30,368 nt of DNA. Source: Treponema sp. UBA937. GTDB taxonomy: Bacteria; Spirochaetota; Spirochaetia; Treponematales; Breznakiellaceae. The position numbers were made by a program, and so were the translations under genes. Positions 1 to 7,871 of the stretch are shown here, piece by piece. The stretch is from contig DBDH01000095.1 of the NCBI GenBank assembly GCA_002293455.1, forward strand, positions 25,051 through 55,418, written 5' to 3'. Below the pieces are notes generated by a model. That model did no database searches and was not told the origin of the DNA. It saw only the letters and a list, made by a program, of their open reading frames with translations. The number at the start of each line of letters is the position of its first letter. Position 1 is the first letter of the stretch.

Positions 1-48
1 AACCTCTTAAAAACGCGTATTTCACAGCCTTTAGGCGCGAAATCGCAT

Positions 49-102
49 GAGCTTGTGCAAAACTAACCGAGTTTTGCAACAAGCTCTAAGTTTTGCAATT
101 TC
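49..102. repeat. Modular palindromic repeat, copy 1
   Basis: The arm at 49-64 (GAGCTTGTGCAAAACT) and the arm at 70-86 (AGTTTTGCAACAAGCTC) are inverted copies with one bulged base around a 5-base loop. A third module, AGTTTTGCAATTTC, follows at 89-102. The same modules recur in a different order just after mraZ (743-776), so this is a dispersed element and not a chance hairpin. It lies upstream of the mraZ promoter. Its function is unknown. It could be a REP- or MITE-like repeat or part of a terminator for a gene lying before the window. Confidence 0.7.
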
Positions 103-218
103 AATAATTCTCTGACTTTTTTCACCCCGGCCTTCATCTGTTTTTTTCAACCCAAACGCTTGTATAGTAAACCGCTATTTTTTTTCTACTATTCATAATT
201 TTTTCTGAAAGTGGTCTC

Positions 219-247
219 TTGACGGAAAAATTTATTACGTTAATAAT
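219..247 (+). promoter_or_regulatory. Sigma70-type promoter of the mraZ/dcw operon
   Basis: TTGACG at 219-224 and AATAAT at 242-247 each match five of six consensus bases and are separated by exactly 17 bases. Transcription would start near 254, immediately before the MraZ-box array and about 38 bases before the mraZ start codon. This fits an autoregulated dcw promoter. The call rests on sequence match alone. Confidence 0.7.
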
Positions 248-255
248 GTAGATAT

Positions 256-292
256 GTGGGAGAAAGTGGGAAAAAAAGGTAAAATTGTGGGA
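256..292 (+). promoter_or_regulatory. MraZ-box array (TGGGA direct repeats)
   Basis: GTGGGA occurs at 256-261, 266-271 and 287-292. A degenerate AAGGTA at 276-281 fills the gap, giving a period of about 10 bases, or one helical turn. MraZ of Escherichia coli is known to bind TGGGN repeats separated by 5 bases and to repress its own operon. The array starts at the predicted transcription start and its last copy touches the mraZ ATG at 292, so a bound MraZ multimer would sit on the initial transcribed region. The degenerate third box also supplies the purine-rich ribosome binding sequence. Confidence 0.75.
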
Positions 293-732
293 TGGATTTA
301 TTAACCGGTGAATTTAAAAACACATTAGATGATAAAGGCCGCCTGAGCCTTCCTCCCCGTTTGCGCGCCGGATTGCCAGGAAATGTTCTTATCCTCACGC
401 AGAGTGTCGATCAATGTTTGTGGCTTTATCCTCCGGAACAATGGCAGGACTTGTCCAGGAAATTGATGGAAGCCACATCGCCGTTTCAGGCAAAGTCCCG
501 AATGATTCAGCGGCGCATTATTGCCCCCGCGCAGGAAGTTGAAATTGATAAGGCCGGACGGATCGCGATTCCGCAGAGCCTTAGAGAGTTTGCCGGTGTT
601 TCCAGGGAATGTGTAATCCTTGGAATCAAGAAATATATTGAAATTTGGGACGCCGAAAAGTACCAGATGTATTGGGACGATGTCCAAGAAGAATTTAAAC
701 AAGCCGCTGAAGAACTTTCAGTGATTTTGTAA
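292..732 (+). CDS. mraZ: Transcriptional regulator MraZ
   Basis: MraZ is a small DNA-binding protein that sits first in dcw clusters and represses or tunes division and wall genes. The 146-residue product has the usual length. It contains two tandem AbrB-like half-domains, each with a D-x-x-G-R signature: DDKGRLSLP near residues 13-21 and DKAGRIAIP near residues 86-94. The ATG at 292 gives the expected N-terminus (LLTGEFKNTLDDKGR). Ribosome binding is weak: AAAGGT lies about 11 bases upstream, and the start codon overlaps the last MraZ box, so autoregulation at both DNA and translation level is conceivable. A 68-base gap with a repeat element separates it from rsmH. Confidence 0.95.
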   Translation: MDLLTGEFKNTLDDKGRLSLPPRLRAGLPGNVLILTQSVDQCLWLYPPEQWQDLSRKLMEATSPFQAKSRMIQRRIIAPAQEVEIDKAGRIAIPQSLREFAGVSRECVILGIKKYIEIWDAEKYQMYWDDVQEEFKQAAEELSVIL

Positions 733-742
733 GTATGTAGAG

Positions 743-776
743 GAAATTGCAAAACTTCAGTTTTTGCAGCAAGCTC
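743..776. repeat. Modular palindromic repeat, copy 2
   Basis: GAAATTGCAAAACT at 743-756 is the exact reverse complement of the third module of copy 1 (89-102). It is followed after two bases by AGTTTTTGCAGCAAGCTC at 759-776, a near copy of the copy 1 arm at 70-86. The modules can pair as a short hairpin (TTGCAAAACT with AGTTTTTGCAG). It lies in the mraZ-rsmH gap, so it is transcribed inside the dcw message and could act as an attenuator or RNA processing site. That role is inference. Confidence 0.65.
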
Positions 777-800
777 TGATTTATAAATAAGGATGATTCC

Positions 801-1754
801 GTGGAAATTAGCCACAAGCCGGTGTTAACAGCCGAAACACTTAGCTATCTTGCTCCCCGGGGAAAGGGAGAACTCATGGTTGACGCAACCTTGGGCGAAG
901 GCGGGCATAGTTACGCGTTTCTGTCAAAATTTTCCGATCTTGAAATCTTCGGGATTGACGCGGACTCCGTTATTCTTTCCGCGGCGAAGGAGCGGCTTGC
1001 CGAATTTGGAGAACGGATTCATTTTTATCACGGCTGGTCCCATGATTTTTTTGCGGAACTGCCCGAAGGTGTCAGACGCCCGGATACGATTTTGATTGAC
1101 CTTGGAATTTCTGTTTTTCATTATGAGAAATCCGGGCGGGGTTTTAGTTTTAAAAAAGATGAGGTTTTGGATATGCGCCTTGATCCAAGCCAGGGAATGA
1201 GCGCGGCGGAATTGATCGCGTCAACAAAAGAAAAAGATCTGGCGGATTTGATTTATCATAATGCCGAGGAACAATTTTCCCGGCGTATAGCGAAGGCGAT
1301 TGTCGAGGCGAGAAGCCACGGGAAAATTGAAGTTTCCAAAACGCTTGCGGATATTATTGAACAAGCCGTTCCTGAATTTTACCGTCACGGAAAAATTCAT
1401 CCGGCAACAAAAACATTTCAGGCTTTACGGATTGCCGTCAACGGCGAGCTTTCCCGGCTTGAAGAGTTATTGGAAGCGGCGCTGAATTCTTTGAAAGCCG
1501 GCGGACGTATGGGAGTTATCACTTTTCATTCGTTGGAAGATAGAATCGTAAAGAATTTCTTCCGAAACAAAAATAAGGACTGCATCTGTCCGCCGGAAAA
1601 CCCGATATGTATATGTGGGGGACAGCGTACCGTTAAGCTCATAACGAGAAAAGCGACAGCGCCGGGTGCGGAAGAAATGAAAGATAATCCGCCTTCCCGA
1701 AGCGCAAAACTTCGGGTGATTGAAAAAATTTTAGATGAGGAAAGAGCCGCATGA
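801..1754 (+). CDS. rsmH: 16S rRNA (cytosine-1402-N4)-methyltransferase RsmH
   Basis: RsmH (formerly MraW) transfers a methyl group from S-adenosylmethionine to N4 of C1402 in the decoding region of 16S rRNA. The 317-residue product carries the SAM-binding motif DATLGEGGHS (residues 28-37), the DLGIS and RGFSF motif, MRLDPSQGMSAAEL, and the family signatures HPATKTFQALRIAVNGEL and ITFHSLEDRIVKNFF. The start is GTG at 801, with AAGGA at 789-793 giving good spacing. The nearby ATG at 793 is out of frame. It is the second dcw gene, and its stop overlaps the start of the ftsL-like gene (ATGA), suggesting translational coupling. Confidence 0.96.
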   Translation: MEISHKPVLTAETLSYLAPRGKGELMVDATLGEGGHSYAFLSKFSDLEIFGIDADSVILSAAKERLAEFGERIHFYHGWSHDFFAELPEGVRRPDTILIDLGISVFHYEKSGRGFSFKKDEVLDMRLDPSQGMSAAELIASTKEKDLADLIYHNAEEQFSRRIAKAIVEARSHGKIEVSKTLADIIEQAVPEFYRHGKIHPATKTFQALRIAVNGELSRLEELLEAALNSLKAGGRMGVITFHSLEDRIVKNFFRNKNKDCICPPENPICICGGQRTVKLITRKATAPGAEEMKDNPPSRSAKLRVIEKILDEERAA

Positions 1755-2041
1755 TGAAGCATATATGGATGTACGTGATCGTAATAACTATTCCGCTTTG
1801 TTTGGGATTTAACGCCTGGCAGTCTGTTGAATATGCCGAAATATCCAGAGAAATAAAACAACTGGAAAAAACGCAGGCCGAATGGATTGAAAGTAATAAA
1901 CGGTTGATTGCCGGAATCGCTATGCTGTCTTCTGCGGAGCGCATTGAAAATATCGCAAAAAATGAATTGGGTTTGGTAAAAAAAACGCCTGAAGAAATTA
2001 TGCAAATCAAAATTGAGGGGACAAGACGGACTGATGGGTGA
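1751..2041 (+). CDS. ftsL: Cell division protein, FtsL/DivIC-like
   Basis: This is a 96-residue bitopic membrane protein in the position that ftsL holds in dcw clusters. It has a transmembrane helix at about residues 5-22, a charged coiled-coil stretch at about 25-60, and a C-terminal SAERIENIAKNELGL motif (61-75). That motif resembles the conserved segment of FtsL/DivIC septum initiators, which pair with FtsB/DivIC and FtsQ/DivIB at the septum. The start ATG at 1751 overlaps the rsmH stop; a second ATG at 1754 is equally usable. Sequence identity in this family is low, so the symbol rests on topology, motif and position together. Confidence 0.8.
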   Translation: MMKHIWMYVIVITIPLCLGFNAWQSVEYAEISREIKQLEKTQAEWIESNKRLIAGIAMLSSAERIENIAKNELGLVKKTPEEIMQIKIEGTRRTDG

Positions 2042-2051
2042 ACATATTCTT

Positions 2052-3470
2052 ATGAGCTTCGAGAGTCTGTGTCAAAGTATCGGAGCCGAGCTTATTTTTT
2101 CATCTTCTCATTATTCCTGTGCGGAGGGTTTCAGTTCCGTCAGCATTGATTCCAGAGATATAAAACCCGGAGCTTTGTTTGTCGCTCTTAACGGAACTGT
2201 TGTTAATGGTCACCGTTTTGCAGGCGCCGCGTTCTCTTCCGGAGCCGCTGCCGTAATGGTAACGGAAGCGGCGTATCAATCGGACTTGTTTCAAATAAAA
2301 GACGCGGCAAAGAAAGCCGGCGGAATATTGATTGTTGTAAAAGATACGCTCAAAGGTTTACAGGATGCCGCGCGGGTTTATCTTGAACAATTTCCGAATC
2401 TTATCAAAATTGGGATTACCGGTTCATCCGGAAAAACTACGACGAAAGAAATTGCGGCGGCGATTATCGGTCAGGAAAAAAAAGTTGTGATGAATCCTGG
2501 AAATTATAATTCGGAAACCGGACTTCCTCTCGCGGCGTTTCTTGTGCGCGCCGAACACGAGGTCGGAATTTTTGAAATGGGGATGAACCGGCAGGGGGAA
2601 ATTGCCGAACTCGCCGCGGTTCTTAAACCTTACATTGCTTTGATTACAAATATCGGAACTTCCCACATTGGATATATCGGCACAAAACTAAAAATTGCTG
2701 AGGAAAAAAAATCGATTTTTTCACAGTTTACCGGAAACGAAATTGCCCTTGTTCCGGAAGACGACGAATACACATCGTTTCTTTCAGAAGGGGTTAATGG
2801 TAATGTACGGTTATTTGGTCCGTCTTCGACGAAAAGCCTTGAGGAATATAATGATTTGGGAATTGAAGGAACTGAACTGATTTGGGAGGGGAACCGCATC
2901 CGCTTTGGCCTTCCGGGGCATGTGAATGTACTCAATGCTTTGGCCGCCGCCGCAATCGCGCAGGCTGTCCCGGTAAGCGGCGAAGCGGTGAAACGCGGGC
3001 TTGAATCAGTGAAGCCTTTATTCGGCAGAGGAGAAATCATCAGAGGATCTGTAACCGTGCTTCGGGATTGTTATAACGCCAATCCCGAAGCGGTTCTTGG
3101 CGCGGTCGATTTTTCCGATTCCCTGGAATGGAAAGGAAGAAAAGTGTATGTCATCGGTTCTATGTTAGAGCTGGGAGACGCGTCTGTTTCGCTTCATGAA
3201 AAAATCGGCGAAGCGTTATCCGCATCACAGGCATGGAAAGTTTTTTTGTTCGGCAAAGAAACACTGCCGGCTTTAAAGGTCATAGAAGATTCAGGCAGGG
3301 TTTCTGTTTTCTACACGGATGAAATGGAAACATTGTCCCAGGCTGTTTCTGAATATGTACAGCCGGGAGATTATGTTCTTTTGAAAGGATCCAGAGGAAC
3401 TGCTCTGGAAAAATTGACAGATGTTTTAATTGACGCAGAAAAAAATGTTTCGATATCGGGAGGCTGCTAG
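2052..3470 (+). CDS. murF: UDP-N-acetylmuramoyl-tripeptide--D-alanyl-D-alanine ligase MurF
   Basis: MurF adds D-Ala-D-Ala to the UDP-MurNAc tripeptide in the cytoplasm, using ATP. Visible motifs are the N-terminal SIDSRDIKPGALFVAL and NGHRF segments, the P-loop GITGSSGKTTTKE (about residue 121 onward), NPGNYNSETG, EMGMNRQGEIAEL, ITNIGTSHIG, DCYNANPEA and LLKGSRGTALEKL. Three in-frame starts exist: TTG 2013, ATG 2034 and ATG 2052. I favour 2052 (472 residues) because GGTGA lies about 10 bases upstream and the product then begins MSFESLCQSIGAEL, as MurF proteins normally do. With ATG 2034 the gene overlaps the ftsL stop. The product of the neighbouring mraY uses the MurF product, so the two steps are adjacent. 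Confidence 0.93.
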   Translation: MSFESLCQSIGAELIFSSSHYSCAEGFSSVSIDSRDIKPGALFVALNGTVVNGHRFAGAAFSSGAAAVMVTEAAYQSDLFQIKDAAKKAGGILIVVKDTLKGLQDAARVYLEQFPNLIKIGITGSSGKTTTKEIAAAIIGQEKKVVMNPGNYNSETGLPLAAFLVRAEHEVGIFEMGMNRQGEIAELAAVLKPYIALITNIGTSHIGYIGTKLKIAEEKKSIFSQFTGNEIALVPEDDEYTSFLSEGVNGNVRLFGPSSTKSLEEYNDLGIEGTELIWEGNRIRFGLPGHVNVLNALAAAAIAQAVPVSGEAVKRGLESVKPLFGRGEIIRGSVTVLRDCYNANPEAVLGAVDFSDSLEWKGRKVYVIGSMLELGDASVSLHEKIGEALSASQAWKVFLFGKETLPALKVIEDSGRVSVFYTDEMETLSQAVSEYVQPGDYVLLKGSRGTALEKLTDVLIDAEKNVSISGGC

Positions 3471-4550
3471 GTGTTTTTAGAATTTTTGTATCCGCTGGTT
3501 AAATACTTCACGCCTTTTAATGTGTTTCAGTATCTTACATTCCGCGGAGCTTATGCGGCGCTCACCGCTCTGTTGATTTGTTTTCTGTTTGGTCCGAAAG
3601 TGATTGAAGCTCTGCGGAGACTGAAAGTCGGACAATCGATTCGTGACGATGGTCCGCAGACGCATCTGAAGAAGGGCGGAACTCCAACAATGGGCGGAGT
3701 TCTTATTTTGATTGCGGTGATTGTTTCGGTTCTGCTTTGGCAGGATTTAAGAAGTTTTAAAGTGTGGCTTGTTCTTGGCGCCTTTTTGGGATTTGCTTTC
3801 ATTGGTTTTATCGATGATTATTTAAAAGTTACCCGGCATAATTCCGAAGGAATTTCCGCCAAGGCAAAATTGATCGGGCAGTTTGTAATATCTCTTGCCG
3901 TTGTTCTTGTTTTGTATTTTTTCGGCGGAGAAGGAATCACGGATTTATATATTCCGTTCTTTAAAAACCCTGTCATTGATATGGGTATCTGGTGGATTCC
4001 GTTTGCCGTAATTTTGATGATTGGAGAATCAAATTCGGTAAATTTAACTGATGGCTGTGACGGATTGGCCATTGGCTTAGTCATGCTGGTGTTTATCACC
4101 TTGTCGATTTTGACATACTTGTCAGGCCGCGCGGATTATTCCGCGTATCTCGGAATCCCTTACATCGAAGGAGCGGGAGAACTCGCGGTTCTCTGCCTGG
4201 CTGTGACCGGAAGTTGTATCGGTTTCCTCTGGTACAACGCTCATCCCGCTGAAGTGTTTATGGGTGACACGGGCAGTTTGTCATTGGGCGGACTTATCGC
4301 GGCAGTATCGCTTGTGATAAAAAAAGAAATTCTCATTCTTATCATCGGAGGAGTATTTGTATTGGAAGCGGCATCGGTAATTATCCAGGTGCTGTCTTAT
4401 AAAATCAGGAAGAAGAGGGTTTTTAAAATGGCGCCTCTTCATCATCATTTTGAACTGTCTGGATGGGCTGAAACAAAAGTTGTCATCCGCTTCTGGATTC
4501 TTGGAGGGCTCTTCGTCATTATTGCTCTTTCAACATTAAAAATACAATGA
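3471..4550 (+). CDS. mraY: Phospho-N-acetylmuramoyl-pentapeptide-transferase MraY
   Basis: MraY is a polytopic membrane enzyme that joins UDP-MurNAc-pentapeptide to undecaprenyl phosphate, making lipid I. The 359-residue product has many hydrophobic helices and all the hallmark loops: KKGGTPTMGG, GFIDDYLKV (Asp115-Asp116), NSVNLTDGCDGLA (about 188-200, with Asp194), HPAEVFMGDTGSLSLGG and MAPLHHHFE (His324-326). The Cys in NLTDGCDG replaces the more usual Leu. The start is GTG at 3471, directly after the murF stop, with GGGAGG at 3458-3463. Its stop overlaps ftsW by four bases. Confidence 0.96.
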   Translation: MFLEFLYPLVKYFTPFNVFQYLTFRGAYAALTALLICFLFGPKVIEALRRLKVGQSIRDDGPQTHLKKGGTPTMGGVLILIAVIVSVLLWQDLRSFKVWLVLGAFLGFAFIGFIDDYLKVTRHNSEGISAKAKLIGQFVISLAVVLVLYFFGGEGITDLYIPFFKNPVIDMGIWWIPFAVILMIGESNSVNLTDGCDGLAIGLVMLVFITLSILTYLSGRADYSAYLGIPYIEGAGELAVLCLAVTGSCIGFLWYNAHPAEVFMGDTGSLSLGGLIAAVSLVIKKEILILIIGGVFVLEAASVIIQVLSYKIRKKRVFKMAPLHHHFELSGWAETKVVIRFWILGGLFVIIALSTLKIQ

Positions 4551-5698
4551 AAAACAATACTATTACCGCGGAATCCGCGGGACATCGCCGCCGGGCCGAT
4601 CACATTCTTTGCGCCTCAATTATTCTTTTGACCGGGCTGGGTCTGATTACTTTGTATTCGGCTTCTTACGGTTATGCCGATATCTTTTTTAAAGACGCTC
4701 TGTATTTTTCTTTAAGTCAGCTTGTGTTTGCGGGAATTGGTTTAATTTTGTTTTTTGCGGCGTCTTGGGTTAGTTTGGATCTGATCCGGAAATTAATGCT
4801 GCCGATAGTGATCATCACTTTTGTTTTGTGCCTCCTGCCTTTTGTTCCTGGAATCGGCGTAACAAGAAACGGAGCTTCCCGATGGATAGGATTCGGAGGC
4901 AGAACATTTCAGCCTTCCGAACTTGTCAAGCTCGTGCTTCCCTTATACTTGGCTCATATATTTGAGAAAAAACAAGACCGTATAGAAAATTTCAATTCGG
5001 GAGTTTTGCCCCAGGCAATGGTAGCCGCTCTGTTTTTTGGGGTGATTTTTGCGCAGAATAATTTTTCTACGGCGATATTTATTATTTTAAATGTTCTTTT
5101 CATTTTTTATTTTGCGGGAGTGAAGATACGGTATTTTGTTGTTAGTCTCGTTGTTATTATTCCTGTTTCAACGCTGCTTATTCTGACAAGGGAACACCGG
5201 CTGAAACGGATCATCAGTTTTTTTTGGCCCGATTTGGATCCGCAGGGAGCGGGATACCAGGTCCGCGCGTCTGTAAGGACTATCGTGTCCGGCGGTTTTT
5301 GGGGCAAAGGGATAGGTCAAGGAACGCGTAAAATCGCGAGTGTTCCGGAAGTGCATTCGGATTTTATTTTTGCGGCTTTTGCCGAAGAGTTCGGATTTAT
5401 CGGCGTGATATTTTTTTGTGTTCTTGTAGCGGTATTTGCGTACCGGGGATACAAAACCGCTTTAAAATCAGAGGATGTTTTTAGAAGGCTGTTAGCTTTC
5501 GGTCTTGTTACTATGATAGTCTCCCAAATGCTTCTCAACATTGGAGTTGTTTCCGGGGCTCTGCCTGTGACGGGAATTCCTCTTCCGTTTTTCTCTGCCG
5601 GAGGATCGTCTTTAGTTATAACGCTTCTGATGTCAGGCATCATTGTAAATATTTCCCGGCCCCAAAAAAAATATGAGGTGTCTTATGCAGCCCAATAG
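4547..5698 (+). CDS. ftsW: Septal peptidoglycan polymerase FtsW (SEDS family)
   Basis: This is a 383-residue SEDS-family membrane protein with about ten hydrophobic helices. FtsW polymerises lipid II glycan strands at the septum together with a class B PBP. Signatures include GASRWIGFG followed by FQPSELVKL, a long conserved loop with GFWGKGIGQGTRK and PEVHSDFIFAAFAEEFGFIG, and GIPLPFFSAGGSSL near the C-terminus. The setting next to mraY and ftsQ supports FtsW rather than the elongation paralogue RodA. The ATG at 4547 overlaps the mraY stop (ATGA). The cognate PBP (ftsI) is not in this cluster. Confidence 0.94.
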   Translation: MKNNTITAESAGHRRRADHILCASIILLTGLGLITLYSASYGYADIFFKDALYFSLSQLVFAGIGLILFFAASWVSLDLIRKLMLPIVIITFVLCLLPFVPGIGVTRNGASRWIGFGGRTFQPSELVKLVLPLYLAHIFEKKQDRIENFNSGVLPQAMVAALFFGVIFAQNNFSTAIFIILNVLFIFYFAGVKIRYFVVSLVVIIPVSTLLILTREHRLKRIISFFWPDLDPQGAGYQVRASVRTIVSGGFWGKGIGQGTRKIASVPEVHSDFIFAAFAEEFGFIGVIFFCVLVAVFAYRGYKTALKSEDVFRRLLAFGLVTMIVSQMLLNIGVVSGALPVTGIPLPFFSAGGSSLVITLLMSGIIVNISRPQKKYEVSYAAQ

Positions 5699-6533
5699 TT
5701 TCATTTTTAATGATGCCCTGATTTCTGAAACACCCGCTTCAAAAAAAACAGCATATTCAGGAACAGAAAAAGTTTGGAGAAGAATTCTTTTTGTCTTGGT
5801 TGTCATATTGGCGTTTGAAGCAATATGGCTTTGTGTGATCAGGCCTTGTATGCCGCTTTCCGGTATTGAGTTAAACGGCATCCCCGGTATTGAAAGAGAT
5901 GTTGTGCTTCATTATGCGGGCATCACAAGTGAAACATCTTTCTATTCTGTGAACGCAGCAAAGATGGAAAGAGTTTTAGAAGAATTAGTCATGGTAGAAT
6001 CCGCCGAAGTGGTAAAACAATTTCCCAGCAGGATATACATCAAACTGAATCCGAGAATTCCTGTCGCGGTTTCCTTGACTTACGTTGATGGAAAGATGAT
6101 CCCGCTTTTTATTGATAAACACGGCGTCGTTTGTAAAATGGGACTCAACGATTCTGAATCAAGGATGCACATGTCAAATCTGCCGATTATTTCAGGATTG
6201 ATTTTTGACAACGCGTCTGTGGGAACGCGGCTTCCGGTAATTTTAAAAAAGTTTTTAGAAAGTATAGAGCGGATCAATATGCAAAATTCTCTTTTGCTTT
6301 CATCGTTTTCTGAAATTAGAATTCATGAAAAACTGTATGACGGATTTGAATTAGTGCTGTATCATTCCAGCAGCAACACAAAGATCAGAACCGGTGCGGA
6401 GTTGAATGAAGAAATGTTAAAGTATATTATGCTTATGATTGATGTTCTTTATAATGAAGGCGTTGATGTTGATGAAATTGATTTCCGGACCGGAACCGCT
6501 TCTTATAAATTAAAGGAGGCCTTCTTTGGCTAA
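5685..6533 (+). CDS. ftsQ: Cell division protein FtsQ/DivIB (POTRA domain)
   Basis: This is a 282-residue bitopic protein with a short cytoplasmic tail, a transmembrane helix at about residues 34-52 and a POTRA domain at about 58-128 (GIELNGIPGIERDVV through SRIYIKLNPRIPVAV), then the FtsQ/DivIB beta domain. FtsQ links FtsL/FtsB to the divisome. ATG 5685 is favoured because GAGG at 5675-5678 sits 6 bases upstream; ATG 5673 is an alternative. The start lies inside the end of ftsW and the stop overlaps ftsA, so all three genes appear translationally coupled. The family is weakly conserved and the call uses fold and position together. Confidence 0.88.
   Translation: MQPNSFIFNDALISETPASKKTAYSGTEKVWRRILFVLVVILAFEAIWLCVIRPCMPLSGIELNGIPGIERDVVLHYAGITSETSFYSVNAAKMERVLEELVMVESAEVVKQFPSRIYIKLNPRIPVAVSLTYVDGKMIPLFIDKHGVVCKMGLNDSESRMHMSNLPIISGLIFDNASVGTRLPVILKKFLESIERINMQNSLLLSSFSEIRIHEKLYDGFELVLYHSSSNTKIRTGAELNEEMLKYIMLMIDVLYNEGVDVDEIDFRTGTASYKLKEAFFG
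6512..6519 (+). promoter_or_regulatory. Strong ribosome binding site deciding the ftsA TTG start
   Basis: AAAGGAGG lies 6 bases before TTG 6526. It supports a TTG start for ftsA within the last codons of ftsQ; no in-frame ATG with the correct N-terminus is available. Confidence 0.75.
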
Positions 6534-7785
6534 CGAAGTATTAGTTGTCGGCCTTGATATTGGAACGACAAAAGTTTGCGTTGTTATCGGCGAACTAAAT
6601 GAAAATGGAAAACTTGAAATTACCGGAGTAGGCATAAGTCCTTCTACGGGATTGCGGAAGGGCGTAGTCGTTAATATCGAAGCCACGCTTCGCAGTGTTT
6701 CTTCTGCTATTGAAAACGCGGAGCTGATGAGCGGCCGGGAAGTCAAGAACTGCTGGGTTGGTATCGGCGGAAGCCACATCGACGGACTTAATTCGCGCGG
6801 CGTGGTTGCGGTAACCGGAAGAAACCGGGAGACGAGGGAAATAGGTCAGGACGATATTGACCGGGTTCTTGAGGCCGCGCGAGCCGTGGTGATTCCCATG
6901 GACCGTCAGGTTCTGGAAGTGATTCCGCAAAGTTATATCGTGGATGATCAGAAAGGCGTGAGAAATCCTTTGGATATCATGGGCGTCAGGCTTGAAGCCG
7001 AAGTTCACATTATTACCTGCGGCGTTACAGGCGCTCAGAATCTTGTGAAGTGCGTAAACCGCGCGGGCTTCAGAGTCAACGGGCTTGTGCTCCAATCTTT
7101 GGCGGCAGGAACGTCAGTACTGACTGAAGAAGAAAAAGAATTGGGCGTTGCCTTGGTCGATCTTGGCGGCGGCACAACCGATGTGATGGTTTACTTTCAG
7201 GGAACGCCTTTTTCAACAATGACTATTCCCGCGGGAGGATCCCAGGTAACAAGCGATATTTCTATTTTGAATAATCTGTCTTTTGAAACAGCGGAAAGGA
7301 TAAAGCTCAACGCGGGCTGCTGTTGGGAATCGGTTCTCGATGGAGATGACGACATTATTGTTCCCGGGGTGGGCGGACGCGCGCCGCAGCCGATTCCAAA
7401 ATCGCAGATCATGCATGTCATTCGTCCAAGAATGGAAGAAATTTTTTTGATGGTTAAAGAAAAACTGGATCATCTTTCTTTGTCCCGTCCTTTGGGCGGC
7501 GGCGTTGTATTGACCGGCGGCGGTGCGTGTCTTCCGGGGGCCGCGGAATTAGCTTCGTATATTTTTAAGCTTCCTGTCAGGATTGGAGTACCGCTTTCTG
7601 TCGGAGGCTTGGTCGAAGAATACCGGAATCCTGAATACGCGACGGCCGTAGGATTGATGCTTGAAGGCGCTATGCGGGAAGGGCAGAAAACAATTGAATG
7701 GGGAAACGAAAAAGGCGGCCGTGAAAAAAATCAGGGATCGTTCTTTGGAAAGTTTGTGAACTGGTTAAAGAAAGAATTTTTTTAA
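6526..7785 (+). CDS. ftsA: Cell division protein FtsA
   Basis: FtsA is the actin-like protein that tethers FtsZ filaments to the inner membrane and recruits later division proteins. The 419-residue product has the ATPase motif VVGLDIGTTKVC (about 7-18), an inserted SHS2/1C region, the second phosphate motif DLGGGTTDV (Asp212 onward), and TGGGACLPGAAELA near residue 330. The last residues, SFFGKFVNWLKKEFF, form an amphipathic helix that fits the membrane-targeting tail of FtsA. The start is TTG at 6526 with AAAGGAGG upstream, overlapping the ftsQ stop. An 86-base gap separates it from ftsZ, one of the few sizeable gaps in the cluster. Confidence 0.96.
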   Translation: MANEVLVVGLDIGTTKVCVVIGELNENGKLEITGVGISPSTGLRKGVVVNIEATLRSVSSAIENAELMSGREVKNCWVGIGGSHIDGLNSRGVVAVTGRNRETREIGQDDIDRVLEAARAVVIPMDRQVLEVIPQSYIVDDQKGVRNPLDIMGVRLEAEVHIITCGVTGAQNLVKCVNRAGFRVNGLVLQSLAAGTSVLTEEEKELGVALVDLGGGTTDVMVYFQGTPFSTMTIPAGGSQVTSDISILNNLSFETAERIKLNAGCCWESVLDGDDDIIVPGVGGRAPQPIPKSQIMHVIRPRMEEIFLMVKEKLDHLSLSRPLGGGVVLTGGGACLPGAAELASYIFKLPVRIGVPLSVGGLVEEYRNPEYATAVGLMLEGAMREGQKTIEWGNEKGGREKNQGSFFGKFVNWLKKEFF

Positions 7786-7871
7786 ATAGCTTATTGATAT
7801 TTGATATAAGATGGATTAAAAACGTCTTCGTTAAAGATCAAAAAATAGATGAATATTTGTGGAGGGGAAAC

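Noticed and set aside
7794..7871. Upstream extension of the ftsZ frame.
   Set aside because: The extra residues do not resemble FtsZ, and GGAGGGG just before ATG 7872 marks the start.
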